From: [Mycobacterium] vasticus
GTDB taxonomy: Bacteria > Actinomycetota > Actinomycetes > Mycobacteriales > Mycobacteriaceae
Length of the DNA stretch: 64,000 bases
Direction: 5' to 3'
Assembly: GCF_020181595.1 (NCBI RefSeq)
Contig: NZ_CP084028.1
Location: 2,179,193 to 2,243,192 of the forward strand
Part shown: positions 24,204-32,108 of the stretch, piece by piece
Position numbering within the stretch: position 1 is the stretch's first letter
Layout of the letters: every line of letters begins with the position of its first letter
Translations under genes and position numbers: made by a program
Notes under the pieces: generated by a model
The model's input: the letters and a program-made list of their open reading frames with translations, nothing else
Told to the model about the DNA's origin: nothing
The model's database searches: none

Positions 24204-26531
24204 GTGCCTACTGCTGAGGTTTCCTCCGATCACGGGGCCGCGCTGGTTGTCGTGTCTGCGGGTGCGCGACGAATACGGGTGCGTGCTAACTGGTTTCGGT
24301 TCGACGCGGTGCGGGCTGTCGCGATCGAGGACTCGGTCGCCACGGTGGCTGGTGTGGATGCGGTCCGCGCGTATCCGCGCACGGCTTCCGTGGTGGTCTG
24401 GTATTCACCCGAGCGCTGCGACACCGCTGCCATTTTGTCGGCGATCGCCGCCGCCGAGCACATCCCTGCCGAGTCGGTGCCCGCCCGGGCGCCGCACTCG
24501 GTCGAGGGAGGCAACCCCGGTGTGGTGCAGAGAATCCTCGACTGGAGCGAGCGGACGCTATCCGGCGAGCAAGCTGACAGGGTTTCACAACGACCAGTGC
24601 AACGAAGCGATGGCTGCTGCGACCACGACGACAGCCACCCTGAGTCGGAGCGGCTGTGGGGCGTTGTCAAGCTGCGGCGGGCCGCGTTCTCCGGGGTGGT
24701 GCTGACAGCCTCACTGGTGACGGCGTGGCTGACTCCATTCGGGCCGGTGGCGTTGGGATTGAAAGTCGTGGCGCTCGCGGTGGGCGCTTCGACGTTCGTG
24801 CCCTCAACCGTTAGGCGACTGACCGAGGGCCGTGTCGGTGTCGGCACGTTGATGACGATCGCCGCGCTCGGCGCTGTTGGACTCGGTCAGGTCGGCGAGG
24901 CCGCGATGCTGGCGTTTTTGTTCTCCATCAGCGAGGGTTTGGAGGAATACGCGGTGGCCCGTACCCGCCGCGGCCTGCGTGCTCTGCTGGCGCTGGTGCC
25001 GGATCAGGCCACGGTCTTGCGCGCAGGTGTCGAAACCGTGGTGGCCGCAGCCGAACTGCGCGTCGGTGATCAGATGATTGTCAAACCCGGGGAACGCCTG
25101 GCCACCGACGGCATCATTGTTGCCGGGCGCACCGCCCTGGACGTCTCGGCGATTACCGGCGAATCGGTGCCGGTAGAGGCCGGACCCGGTGATGAGGTGT
25201 TCGCCGGGTCGATCAACGGGTCCGGAGTGCTGCAGGTGGAGGTCACCGCGACCGTTGAGGACAACTCGTTGGCGCGAATCGTGCAGATCGTGGAAGCCGA
25301 ACAGGCCCGCAAGGGCGCCAGCCAGCGCCTGGCCGATCGGATCGCGCAGCCGTTGGTGCCGGGCATCATGATCGCCGGGGCGCTGATCGCCGGGACGGGC
25401 AGCATCTTCGGTAACCCGCTGGTGTGGATCGAACGCGCTCTGGTGGTGCTCGTCGCCGCGTCCCCGTGCGCGCTCGCCATCGCCGTGCCGGTGACCGTCG
25501 TGGCGGCAGTCGGTGCCGCCTCGAAGATCGGGGTACTGATCAAGGGCGGTGCCGCGCTGGAAGCCCTGGGCACCATCAGTGGGATCGCGCTGGACAAAAC
25601 CGGAACTTTGACCGCCAACCGGCCCACCGTCATCGACATCGCCACCACCAACGACGCCACCCGCGAAGAGGTGCTGGCGGTCGCGGCCGCGCTGGAAACC
25701 CGCAGTGAACACCCGCTGGCCGCGGCCGTCCTGGCCGCTACCCAAGCGCCGGTGGCCGCCGCGAGTGACGTGCACGCCGTTGCCGGAGCTGGGCTGACCG
25801 GCCACCTCGACGGGCAAGCCATCCGGCTGGGCCGGCCCGGCTGGATCGACCCCGCCGACCTCGCCGATCACGTAGCGCACATGCAACAAGCCGGGGCCAC
25901 AGCGGTGCTCGTAGAACGCGATGACCGGCTGCTCGGTGCCATCGCCGTGCGCGACGAACTACGCCCAGAAGCTCCCGAGGTCATCACCGCGCTACGTGCC
26001 GGCGGCTACCAGGTGACGATGCTCACCGGCGACAATCACGCCACCGCGGCGGCGCTCGCCGCCCAAGCCGGCATCGAGCACGTCTATGCCGAACTGCGCC
26101 CCGAGGACAAGGCTCACCTGATCGCAGAACTGGGCGCTCACCGGCCCACCGCGATGGTCGGCGACGGCGTCAACGATGCTCCGGCCCTGGCCGCCGCCGA
26201 CCTGGGAATCGCGATGGGCGCCATGGGAACCGATGTCGCGATCGAAACCGCCGACGTCGCCCTGATGGGCCAAGACCTGCGGCACCTGCCCCACGCACTA
26301 GCACATGCTCGACGCTCCCGGCAGATCATGGTGCAAAACGTCGGACTCTCCCTGGGCATCATCACCGTGCTCATGCCGCTGGCGATGTTCGGAACCCTCG
26401 GCCTGGCCACGGTCGTACTGGTGCACGAGCTTGCCGAAGTCGTCGTCATCGCCAACGGCGTACGCGCCGGACGCATAACGCCTCTTGCGGGGCCAGCACG
26501 AGACACCCGGCGGCAGGACAACTCAAGGTAG
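24204..26531 (+). CDS. ctpG: CtpG-like P1B-type heavy-metal exporting ATPase
   Basis: The protein has 775 residues. The N-terminal HMA-like fold lacks CxxC (about residues 15-90), then a soft-metal cluster SDGCCDHDDSH. Transmembrane helices, the actuator TGES, the SPC metal site in the membrane (ASPCALAIAVP), the phosphorylation motif DKTGTLT, HP (SEHPLAAAV) and the hinge [10 protein letters not shown] are all present. A late helix has VLVHELAEVVV. The SPC and HE residues resemble P1B-4-type exporters. It is the counterpart of CtpG (Rv1992c), controlled by CmtR. The GTG start has GGGGAAAGG upstream. It is the last gene before right end 1. Confidence 0.9.
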   Translation: MPTAEVSSDHGAALVVVSAGARRIRVRANWFRFDAVRAVAIEDSVATVAGVDAVRAYPRTASVVVWYSPERCDTAAILSAIAAAEHIPAESVPARAPHSVEGGNPGVVQRILDWSERTLSGEQADRVSQRPVQRSDGCCDHDDSHPESERLWGVVKLRRAAFSGVVLTASLVTAWLTPFGPVALGLKVVALAVGASTFVPSTVRRLTEGRVGVGTLMTIAALGAVGLGQVGEAAMLAFLFSISEGLEEYAVARTRRGLRALLALVPDQATVLRAGVETVVAAAELRVGDQMIVKPGERLATDGIIVAGRTALDVSAITGESVPVEAGPGDEVFAGSINGSGVLQVEVTATVEDNSLARIVQIVEAEQARKGASQRLADRIAQPLVPGIMIAGALIAGTGSIFGNPLVWIERALVVLVAASPCALAIAVPVTVVAAVGAASKIGVLIKGGAALEALGTISGIALDKTGTLTANRPTVIDIATTNDATREEVLAVAAALETRSEHPLAAAVLAATQAPVAAASDVHAVAGAGLTGHLDGQAIRLGRPGWIDPADLADHVAHMQQAGATAVLVERDDRLLGAIAVRDELRPEAPEVITALRAGGYQVTMLTGDNHATAAALAAQAGIEHVYAELRPEDKAHLIAELGAHRPTAMVGDGVNDAPALAAADLGIAMGAMGTDVAIETADVALMGQDLRHLPHALAHARRSRQIMVQNVGLSLGIITVLMPLAMFGTLGLATVVLVHELAEVVVIANGVRAGRITPLAGPARDTRRQDNSR

Positions 26532-26546
26532 CGGCGGCCGTCACTG

Positions 26547-26606
26547 AATCCGAGGCATCGAAGGTCAGGCCCTCAAGCGCTGCCTCAGCCACAACGACAA
26601 CGGACA
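26547..26606. repeat. Right end 1 of the Tn7-like element
   Basis: The 60-bp block has inverted arms CCGAGGCA...TGCCTCAG and the conserved interior AAGGTCAGGCC, and ends ACAACGACAACGGACA. The last 24 bp match right end 3 at 21 of 24 positions. It lies between the convergent ctpG and arsR genes. A terminator role for the hairpin cannot be excluded, but the conserved non-hairpin terminus argues for a transposon end. Confidence 0.7.
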
Positions 26607-26971
26607 ACAAACACCCCGCCGAGCGCATCCAGGGCCGCGGGCACCAGCCGGTAGTACGCCCACTTGCCGCGCTGGGTTCGGTCGAGCAGGCCGGCCTCGA
26701 CCAGGATCTTGAGGTGATGCGACACCGTCGGCTGGGATAGCCCCACAGTAGCGGTCAGGTCGCATACACACGCCTCGGCGCCCTCATGGCCCGCGATCAT
26801 TGACACAAGCCGTAGCCGGGTCGGTTCGGCCAGCGCCTTGAGCACGCCGGCCAGCCGCTCGGCGGCGGCCGCGTCGAGTACGCCGTCGGTGATCGGGCTG
26901 CAGCACGCCGCAACGTCAGCGACCAGCAACGAGTCATCGCGTTCGGTCGGGGAGGCGATCGCGGCGGGCAT
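26585..26971 (-). CDS. arsR: ArsR-family repressor of the arsM-acr3-arsC operon; 3' end formed by right end 1
   Basis: A 128-residue protein from the ATG giving MPAAIASPTERDD. The winged helix is at about residues 40-115 (LKALAEPTRLRLVSMI, TATVGLSQPTVSHHLKILVEAG). Likely metalloid ligands are Cys in the ACVCDLT segment and an N-terminal CC. The last seven residues (VVRCRCG) and the stop are encoded by the transposon-end sequence (26583-26606), so the native C-terminus was replaced. It diverges from arsM and probably represses both directions. Confidence 0.85.
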   Translation of the reverse strand: MPAAIASPTERDDSLLVADVAACCSPITDGVLDAAAAERLAGVLKALAEPTRLRLVSMIAGHEGAEACVCDLTATVGLSQPTVSHHLKILVEAGLLDRTQRGKWAYYRLVPAALDALGGVFVVRCRCG

Positions 26972-27059
26972 GGCCCCAGTATGACACACGCATTGACAGT
27001 CATCGATGTTTCCCGCACACTGCTCACATAGATGTCTGTCGATGGAAAGAGTAGGTGCG
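26972..27059. promoter_or_regulatory. Divergent arsR/arsM promoter with operator-like repeats
   Basis: The segment holds TTGACAGTCATCGATGTTT and ACATAGATGTCTGTCGATGG, which share GAC/GTC and CGATG elements on opposite strands, a pattern usual for ArsR operators. A GGAAAG ribosome site precedes arsM. Confidence 0.5.
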
Positions 27060-27860
27060 ATGACCGCCGAACACAATGAGCTGCGTGATCAGGTCCGGGC
27101 CAGCTACGGCGCCGCCGCCACCGCGATCAGCGGGGGCGCTACCAACAGCGATGTGCTGACCGCCGCGAGCTGCTGCGGGTCCAGCGACTCAGCCGATATC
27201 GGGACCATCTTCGGCGCCGGTCTCTACGGCGACGACGAGCACTCCGAGATTCCCGCTGAAGCGGTTGCGGCCAGCCTGGGTTGCGGTAACCCGACCGCGG
27301 TCGCTGACTTGCACCCCGGAGAGCGGGTGCTTGACCTGGGTTCTGGCGGCGGGATCGACGTTTTGTTGTCGGCGCGCCGGGTCGGCCCGGACGGGTTTGC
27401 TTACGGCGTCGACATGACCGACGAGATGCTGGCCTTGGCGAGGCGGAACGCCGAAGAATTCCGAGCCAAGGCCGGTGTCACCAACGTCGAGTTCCGCAAG
27501 GGCACCATCGAAGACATCCCGCTGCCCGATGCCGCCGTCGATGTGGTGATCTCCAACTGCGTGATCAACCTGTCCGCCGACAAACCGGCCGTGATCGCCG
27601 AGATGTTCCGGGTGCTGGTCCCCGGCGGGCGGATCGGGATCTCCGACGTCGTCGCCGAAGACCACCTCAGTTCGGCCGAGCGCGCCGAACGCGGCTCCTA
27701 CGTCGGCTGCATCGCCGGAGCGCTGTCCCGCCAGGAGTACCTCGACGGACTGGCCGCGGCCGGGTTCACCGATGCCACGGTCACGTTCACCCACCAGGTG
27801 GCCGAAGGGATGCACGGCGCGATCATCCACGCCACCAAACCCGCCGCATCGTCTGATTGA
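27060..27860 (+). CDS. arsM: ArsM, arsenite S-adenosylmethionine methyltransferase
   Basis: A 266-residue protein. The SAM motif I is VLDLGSGGGIDVLLSARRVG. Conserved Cys positions for As(III) binding are visible in the ASCCGSS segment, in VISNCVINL and in YVGCIAGAL. The start is the ATG giving MTAEHNELR, preceded by GGAAAGAGTAGG; upstream in-frame codons lie over the operator. It converts As(III) to methylated, partly volatile arsenicals. It is the first gene of arsM-acr3-arsC, divergent from arsR. Confidence 0.88.
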   Translation: MTAEHNELRDQVRASYGAAATAISGGATNSDVLTAASCCGSSDSADIGTIFGAGLYGDDEHSEIPAEAVAASLGCGNPTAVADLHPGERVLDLGSGGGIDVLLSARRVGPDGFAYGVDMTDEMLALARRNAEEFRAKAGVTNVEFRKGTIEDIPLPDAAVDVVISNCVINLSADKPAVIAEMFRVLVPGGRIGISDVVAEDHLSSAERAERGSYVGCIAGALSRQEYLDGLAAAGFTDATVTFTHQVAEGMHGAIIHATKPAASSD

Positions 27861-27961
27861 GACAGCCGCAGCGAACGACCGCGCCACCGCGCCCCGACCC
27901 ACCTCACGTTGACAGCTGCCAGTGAAGCGGTACGCCGCTCGCGCCACGGGAGAGAAACCTC

Positions 27962-29056
27962 ATGAGTGACACCGCCATATCGACTGCTGCACCCGCAGTG
28001 GCCGCCAAGCTGTCCACCCTGGACCGGCTCTTGCCGGTATGGATCGGGGTAGCGATGGCCGCCGGCCTGCTGCTGGGGCGGCTGGTGCCCGGCCTGGGCG
28101 CGGGCCTAAGTGCCATTGAGGTCGACGGAGTCTCGCTGCCCATCGCCCTTGGGCTGTTGGTGATGATGTATCCGGTGCTGGCCAAAGTCCGCTACGACCA
28201 GCTCGGCGAGGTCACCGCCGACCGCAAACTGCTGGCGTCCTCGCTGGTGTTGAACTGGCTGATCGGGCCGGCGGTGATGTTTGCCCTGGCGTGGCTGCTA
28301 CTTCCCGATCTGCCCGAATACCGCACCGGGTTGATCATCGTCGGGCTGGCCCGCTGCATCGCCATGGTCATCATCTGGAACGACCTGGCCTGCGGGGACC
28401 GCGAGGCCGCCGCAGTGCTGGTCGCGTTGAACTCGATCTTTCAGGTTCTCATGTTCGCCGCGCTGGGCTGGTTTTACCTGTCGGTGCTGCCGGGCTGGCT
28501 GGGCCTGTCCCAGACCGGGATCGAGGTCTCCCCGTGGCAGATCGCCAAATCGGTGTTGATCTTCCTCGGCGTCCCACTGTTGGCCGGGTACCTGTCCCGC
28601 CGCCTAGGCGAACGCGCCAAAGGCCGCACCTGGTACGAGTCGCAATTCCTGCCCCGCATCGGCCCCTGGGCACTCTATGGACTGCTGTTCACCATCGTCA
28701 TCCTGTTTGCCCTTCAAGGTGATCAGATCACCTCCCGGCCTTTCGATGTCGCCCGCATCGCGGTGCCGCTGCTGGCCTACTTCGCGATCATGTGGGCCGG
28801 CGGCTACCTGCTCGGCGCCCTCCTCAACGTCGGGTACGAGCGCACCACCACGTTGGCGTTCACCGCTGCCGGCAATAACTTCGAACTCGCGATTGCCGTC
28901 GCGATCGCCACCTACGGCGCCACCTCCGGGCAGGCCCTGGCCGGGGTCGTGGGCCCGCTCATCGAAGTACCGGTGCTGGTCGGACTCGTCTACGTGTCCC
29001 TGGCGCTGCGTACCCGCCTCTTCGGACCCGAGTCCCAATCACGCAGTGCCCGCTGA
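27962..29056 (+). CDS. acr3: ACR3-family arsenite efflux permease (copy 1)
   Basis: A 364-residue integral membrane protein with about ten hydrophobic helices. The ACR3 signatures are present: ARCIAMVIIWNDLACGD containing the essential Cys, and FTAAGNNFELAIAVAIATYG. It is about 85 percent similar by eye to the second copy at 36513. Its stop shares a base with the arsC start (TGATG), which couples translation. It exports arsenite produced by ArsC. Confidence 0.9.
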   Translation: MSDTAISTAAPAVAAKLSTLDRLLPVWIGVAMAAGLLLGRLVPGLGAGLSAIEVDGVSLPIALGLLVMMYPVLAKVRYDQLGEVTADRKLLASSLVLNWLIGPAVMFALAWLLLPDLPEYRTGLIIVGLARCIAMVIIWNDLACGDREAAAVLVALNSIFQVLMFAALGWFYLSVLPGWLGLSQTGIEVSPWQIAKSVLIFLGVPLLAGYLSRRLGERAKGRTWYESQFLPRIGPWALYGLLFTIVILFALQGDQITSRPFDVARIAVPLLAYFAIMWAGGYLLGALLNVGYERTTTLAFTAAGNNFELAIAVAIATYGATSGQALAGVVGPLIEVPVLVGLVYVSLALRTRLFGPESQSRSAR

Positions 29057-29469
29057 TGGCCGACAAACCCAGCGTCCTGTTCGTCTGCGTGCACAACGCC
29101 GGTCGCTCCCAGATGGCGGCCGCACTGCTGATCCACCAGTCCGGTGGCCGCATCGAGGTCCGTTCCGCGGGCACCGAACCCGCCGACCAAGTCAACCCGG
29201 CGGCCGTTGCCGCGATGGCCGAACTGGGCATCGACATCACAGCCAACAGCCCCGCGGTGCTCACCGCCGACACGGTGCAAGCCAGCGACGTCGTGATCAC
29301 CATGGGCTGCGGAGACACCTGCCCATACTTCCCGGGAGTCACCTACCGGGACTGGAAACTGCCCGACCCCGCCGGCCAAGCCCTTGAGGTCGTCCGCTCC
29401 ATCCGCGACGACATCGCCAACCGCGTCCAGACCCTGATCGCCGAACTGCTACCTGGCACCACTACATAA
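29056..29469 (+). CDS. arsC: Arsenate reductase ArsC (low-molecular-weight phosphatase fold)
   Basis: A 137-residue protein. The phosphate-binding loop is VCVHNAGRSQM (CX5R). The redox Cys region is MGCGDTCPYFPG, and the Asp-Pro of the catalytic loop is in KLPDPAGQ. It reduces As(V) to As(III), using thioredoxin or the mycothiol/mycoredoxin system in actinobacteria; the sequence alone does not decide which. It is overlap-coupled to the ACR3 gene, giving a complete arsenate-resistance route. Confidence 0.9.
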   Translation: MADKPSVLFVCVHNAGRSQMAAALLIHQSGGRIEVRSAGTEPADQVNPAAVAAMAELGIDITANSPAVLTADTVQASDVVITMGCGDTCPYFPGVTYRDWKLPDPAGQALEVVRSIRDDIANRVQTLIAELLPGTTT

Positions 29470-29534
29470 CCCAAACCCACAGTCACCGAAACCTGTTGCG
29501 CCACTGAGATCCCCCCGGGTTATCCAACGCGGCA

Positions 29535-29711
29535 ACGGCCCATGAAATGCTGGTCGACTGTCTGGCCGTACCCGGGATCGATACGGCGATCGCTGAGCGT
29601 GCCGGCCCGTCTCCGTCACCGTCGATACTGATCGGCGGGGCCGAGGTGATGCGTCCCGATCCGCCCCCGATGGGTCGGTTTGGGCCTGCCCGGCCGCCAC
29701 GTGATGCTGAG
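29535..29711 (+). pseudogene. Remnant of the thioredoxin-fold gene found intact at 35027
   Basis: The nucleotides from gcggcaacggcccatgaaat onwards match 35063-35210 almost base for base ([11 protein letters not shown]...SPSILI...VMRPD). The 5' start with its PGCP motif is lost and the 3' part diverges. It is the first part of a segment shared by the cargo ends preceding right ends 2 and 3. Confidence 0.75.
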
Positions 29712-30044
29712 CTAGTGGCCGCGAGGGGCGTACATGATCACGGCAACGCCTACCAGGCAGGCCAGGGCGCCGATCACATCCCAACGGTCGGGTCGGAACC
29801 AGTCGAGGGCCATGCCCCACGCCAGCGAGCCGGCGACGAATACGCCGCCGTAGGCGGCCAAGATCCGGCCGAAATGGGCATCGGGCTGCAGGGTGGCGAC
29901 GAACCCGTACATTCCTAGCGCGATGACGCCGAGTCCCGCCCAGAGCCAACCACGTTGCTCGCGGACGCCTTGCCAGACAAGCCAGGCACCGCCGATTTCG
30001 GCGACCGCAGCCAGGACGAATAACAGGATTGAACGCGCCACCAT
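29712..30044 (-). CDS. ynfA: YnfA/UPF0060-family small membrane protein
   Basis: A 110-residue protein with four hydrophobic helices typical of UPF0060 ([76 protein letters not shown]). The start is set at MVARS; the longer open frame is not homologous. This SMR-like family is often found beside arsenic and mercury genes, but its substrate is not established. A broken copy lies at 35287-35450. Confidence 0.82.
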   Translation of the reverse strand: MVARSILLFVLAAVAEIGGAWLVWQGVREQRGWLWAGLGVIALGMYGFVATLQPDAHFGRILAAYGGVFVAGSLAWGMALDWFRPDRWDVIGALACLVGVAVIMYAPRGH

Positions 30045-30348
30045 GATTGCTGATCTTAGGAGACCGTGCCGGGGCATCGGGGCGTCCCCGGCTTCCGGAC
30101 GCGGCAGCCCCACAACCCGATCGTCGACCCGTGCGCGTACCCGTGACAGACACCTGCCCCGCACACCATACTCAGAGAGCCAACCCACGGGAACCGACGT
30201 GAACACGGCAATGCGTTGGCGTTCAAATCGAATGCCGCACTGCCGGTTCAGTCAGTTCTTCGAGAACTGGGCACTCGGCACTGGACCCGCTCACGCAGGC
30301 AGCACCGGCATCCTCGATCAACCCCGCAATACTGTGCTCAAGCGCACG
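30045..30348. other. Gap of about 300 bp without a gene
   Basis: This lies between ynfA and right end 2. I see no convincing coding sequence. A short inverted repeat, TTCTTCGAGAAC, occurs near 30258. The equivalent stretch before right end 3 is much shorter. Confidence 0.4.
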
Positions 30349-30407
30349 GATCTGAGGCGCCGCAGGTCAAACGGCCAGCAGCGCCTCAGATCAAACGACA
30401 GCGGACA
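30349..30407. repeat. Right end 2 of the Tn7-like element
   Basis: A 59-bp block with perfect 12-bp inverted arms GATCTGAGGCGC (30349-30360) and GCGCCTCAGATC (30381-30392), the conserved interior CGCAGGTCAAACG, and the terminus AAACGACAGCGGACA. The terminal 24 bp match right end 3 at 21 of 24 positions. Relative to ends 1 and 3 the stem changes A/T to GC/GC pairs on both arms, keeping the pairing. Confidence 0.72.
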
Positions 30408-30484
30408 GCCAGATCAAAATGTCGCCGCTAAAGCGCAGGGGCGGGTGCGTGGTTGTGTCGTCGTCGTCATGACTTAACTCCTCG

Positions 30485-31255
30485 CTAGACAAGGTTGATG
30501 ACCAACGCGGGGTGCACCAGCAGCACAACGCCAAGGATTACGAGCACCGCCCCCGTGACGCGCGTGAGCCAATCGCCGAAGGAGGCGACTCGCTCCAGCC
30601 AGATCACCACCGAGAGCGCCAGCATCCACGCCAATTGCATGGTGCCGAAGGCGATCATGACTACGAACAGCATCCAGCAGCTGCCCAGACAAAAGACGCC
30701 GTAGCGCCCACCGGCACGAAGCGCCCGGGCCGGGCTGTCGTGGTACTTGCCGCACGGCGGGGAAACCGACAATGGCCAGTAGCAGTGCCGCAGGCACGCT
30801 GCTTTCAGCGGCGTGAGCTGATAGATCCCGGCGGCCAGCGCTATGGCGCCGGCCAGGCGGCCGACCCACGGTGATCCGTGTGCCAGTGGCCCGTTGAGGT
30901 GGCTCCACGCCCAGAAGGCGGGGATCCCGGTGGCGCTCCACAGGGCCAGGTATCCGGCGACGAAGACGATCGCTGGAGCGGCGCTGCCGGTGGCGGCGCG
31001 GGCGTAGGCGCGAACGACGGGCAGGACCGCAGGAAGCATCATCGCGGCCATCATGGCCACCCACGCGATGAGGAAACCGGCGAACGACATCATTGGCGCG
31101 GTCTCCATGGGCATTCCTGGCTCGGTGTCCATAGACATGGCGTCGCCGGTCATGCTGACCACTGACCACCACCAGCCCACCCCCGCCACACCCAGCAGGG
31201 CGGCCGGCAACCACGCATCAGTCCATGACCACTCACGCATTTCGGTGCTGTTCAT
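30485..31255 (-). CDS. DUF2182 multi-pass membrane protein
   Basis: A 256-residue protein with about seven hydrophobic helices. A Met-rich periplasmic-type loop (MTGDAMSMDTEPGMPMETAPMM) resembles copper-binding segments, and conserved Cys clusters characteristic of DUF2182 are visible (LKAACLRHC, VSPPCGKYH, VFCLGSCWMLF). It follows merR by 3 bp and is probably co-transcribed with it. Given the divergent copper-type ATPase, a role in copper handling is plausible but unproven. Confidence 0.78.
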   Translation of the reverse strand: MNSTEMREWSWTDAWLPAALLGVAGVGWWWSVVSMTGDAMSMDTEPGMPMETAPMMSFAGFLIAWVAMMAAMMLPAVLPVVRAYARAATGSAAPAIVFVAGYLALWSATGIPAFWAWSHLNGPLAHGSPWVGRLAGAIALAAGIYQLTPLKAACLRHCYWPLSVSPPCGKYHDSPARALRAGGRYGVFCLGSCWMLFVVMIAFGTMQLAWMLALSVVIWLERVASFGDWLTRVTGAVLVILGVVLLVHPALVINLV

Positions 31256-31258
31256 GGT

Positions 31259-31690
31259 CTAGTGGCCGGGACCGACGGTGGCGTCGGCATCCAGGTCGCT
31301 TTCCAGAATCCAGCACACCGTGGACTGGTCATGTTCGGTGGGCGCGGCGTGCGCCGCGTGGTCGAGAAGGGTCTGCAGGTGGCCTTCGAGGGCGACCAGT
31401 TCGGCGATCTGCGCGCGGACTTGGTCCAGACGGGTGTGCAGGACCTGTTGCACGTGCCCGCACGGCACCTCACCGCGGTCGTGGATCGCCAGGATTTGGC
31501 GCACCTTCTGCAAGGTCAGCCCGGCGGCTTGGCCCCGATGGATGAACCGCAGCCGATCCACGACCTCGGGCCCGTAGTCGCGGTACCCCGACGCCGTGCG
31601 TGCCGGTGGCGGGAGCAGCCCCGCGTTCTCGTAGAAGCGAATGGTTTTCGCGCTGGTATTGCTGAGTTTCGCTAGTTCGCCGATCTGCAT
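31259..31690 (-). CDS. MerR-family metal-responsive regulator
   Basis: A 143-residue protein. The N-terminal winged HTH is MQIGELAKLSNTSAKTIRFY, with YENAGLLPPPARTASGYRDY. A dimerisation helix follows, then a metal-binding segment with Cys in GEVPCGHVQQVL and STVCWILESD. I chose the ATG giving MQIGEL (AAGGA 8 nt upstream); an ATG 9 nt upstream is possible. It diverges from pacL/P-ATPase over a perfect palindromic operator, the usual arrangement in which a MerR protein activates an exporter promoter. The copper or other soft-metal class is inferred from the CPC ATPase next door. Confidence 0.85.
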   Translation of the reverse strand: MQIGELAKLSNTSAKTIRFYENAGLLPPPARTASGYRDYGPEVVDRLRFIHRGQAAGLTLQKVRQILAIHDRGEVPCGHVQQVLHTRLDQVRAQIAELVALEGHLQTLLDHAAHAAPTEHDQSTVCWILESDLDADATVGPGH

Positions 31691-31692
31691 GG

Positions 31693-31738
31693 AACCCATC
31701 CTTGACCTTCCACTGTACTGGAAGGTCAAGGATGGGTT
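31693..31738 (+). promoter_or_regulatory. MerR-type operator/promoter: 46-bp perfect palindrome
   Basis: Arms of 19 bp (31693-31711 and 31720-31738) pair perfectly around the spacer ACTGTACT. The core ACCTTCC...GGAAGGT is the consensus box of CueR/ZntR-type MerR operators. TTGACC at the centre of the left arm can serve as the -35 for the rightward promoter of pacL and the ATPase. The left arm overlaps the merR translation start, so binding should also limit merR expression. Confidence 0.78.
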
Positions 31739-31811
31739 CGTGTCGCTCCGCAGCGACCGTGGCCGACTGGTCACCGTTTGGCGGTGCAACGACGGGAAGG
31801 GAGTGCTTGGT

Positions 31812-32108
31812 ATGGCGTGGCATGGGTTCTTGATGAAGGCGGCGCCCACGGTGGTAACCGGGGTGGTGGGGGTTGCGGCGTATGAGGCAGTGCGCACGGC
31901 CGTGGCGAAGGTTCCGTTGCGCACGGCAACCGTTGCTGTGACCGCGTGGGGCATCCGGGCCGCCCGCGAAGCGCAGCGCACGGCCGAAACGAACACGGAA
32001 CAGATCCGATTGACGGTCGCCGACGTGGTTGCCGAGGCACGAGAGCGCGCCGGAGAGGACACCGAACCGGCGATCGTGACGAGCCCGGGCGACGGCCATG
32101 ACGACTGA
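31812..32108 (+). CDS. PacL-type (DUF1490) protein (copy 2)
   Basis: A 98-residue protein from the ATG giving [13 protein letters not shown], with GGGAAGGGAG upstream. It has a membrane segment ([15 protein letters not shown]), an amphipathic helix ([17 protein letters not shown]) and an acidic tail with His (PGDGHDD). It is homologous to the copy at 23882 but lacks its Cys pair. It overlaps the ATPase start by 11 bp, so the partner proteins are translationally coupled. Confidence 0.83.
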   Translation: MAWHGFLMKAAPTVVTGVVGVAAYEAVRTAVAKVPLRTATVAVTAWGIRAAREAQRTAETNTEQIRLTVADVVAEARERAGEDTEPAIVTSPGDGHDD

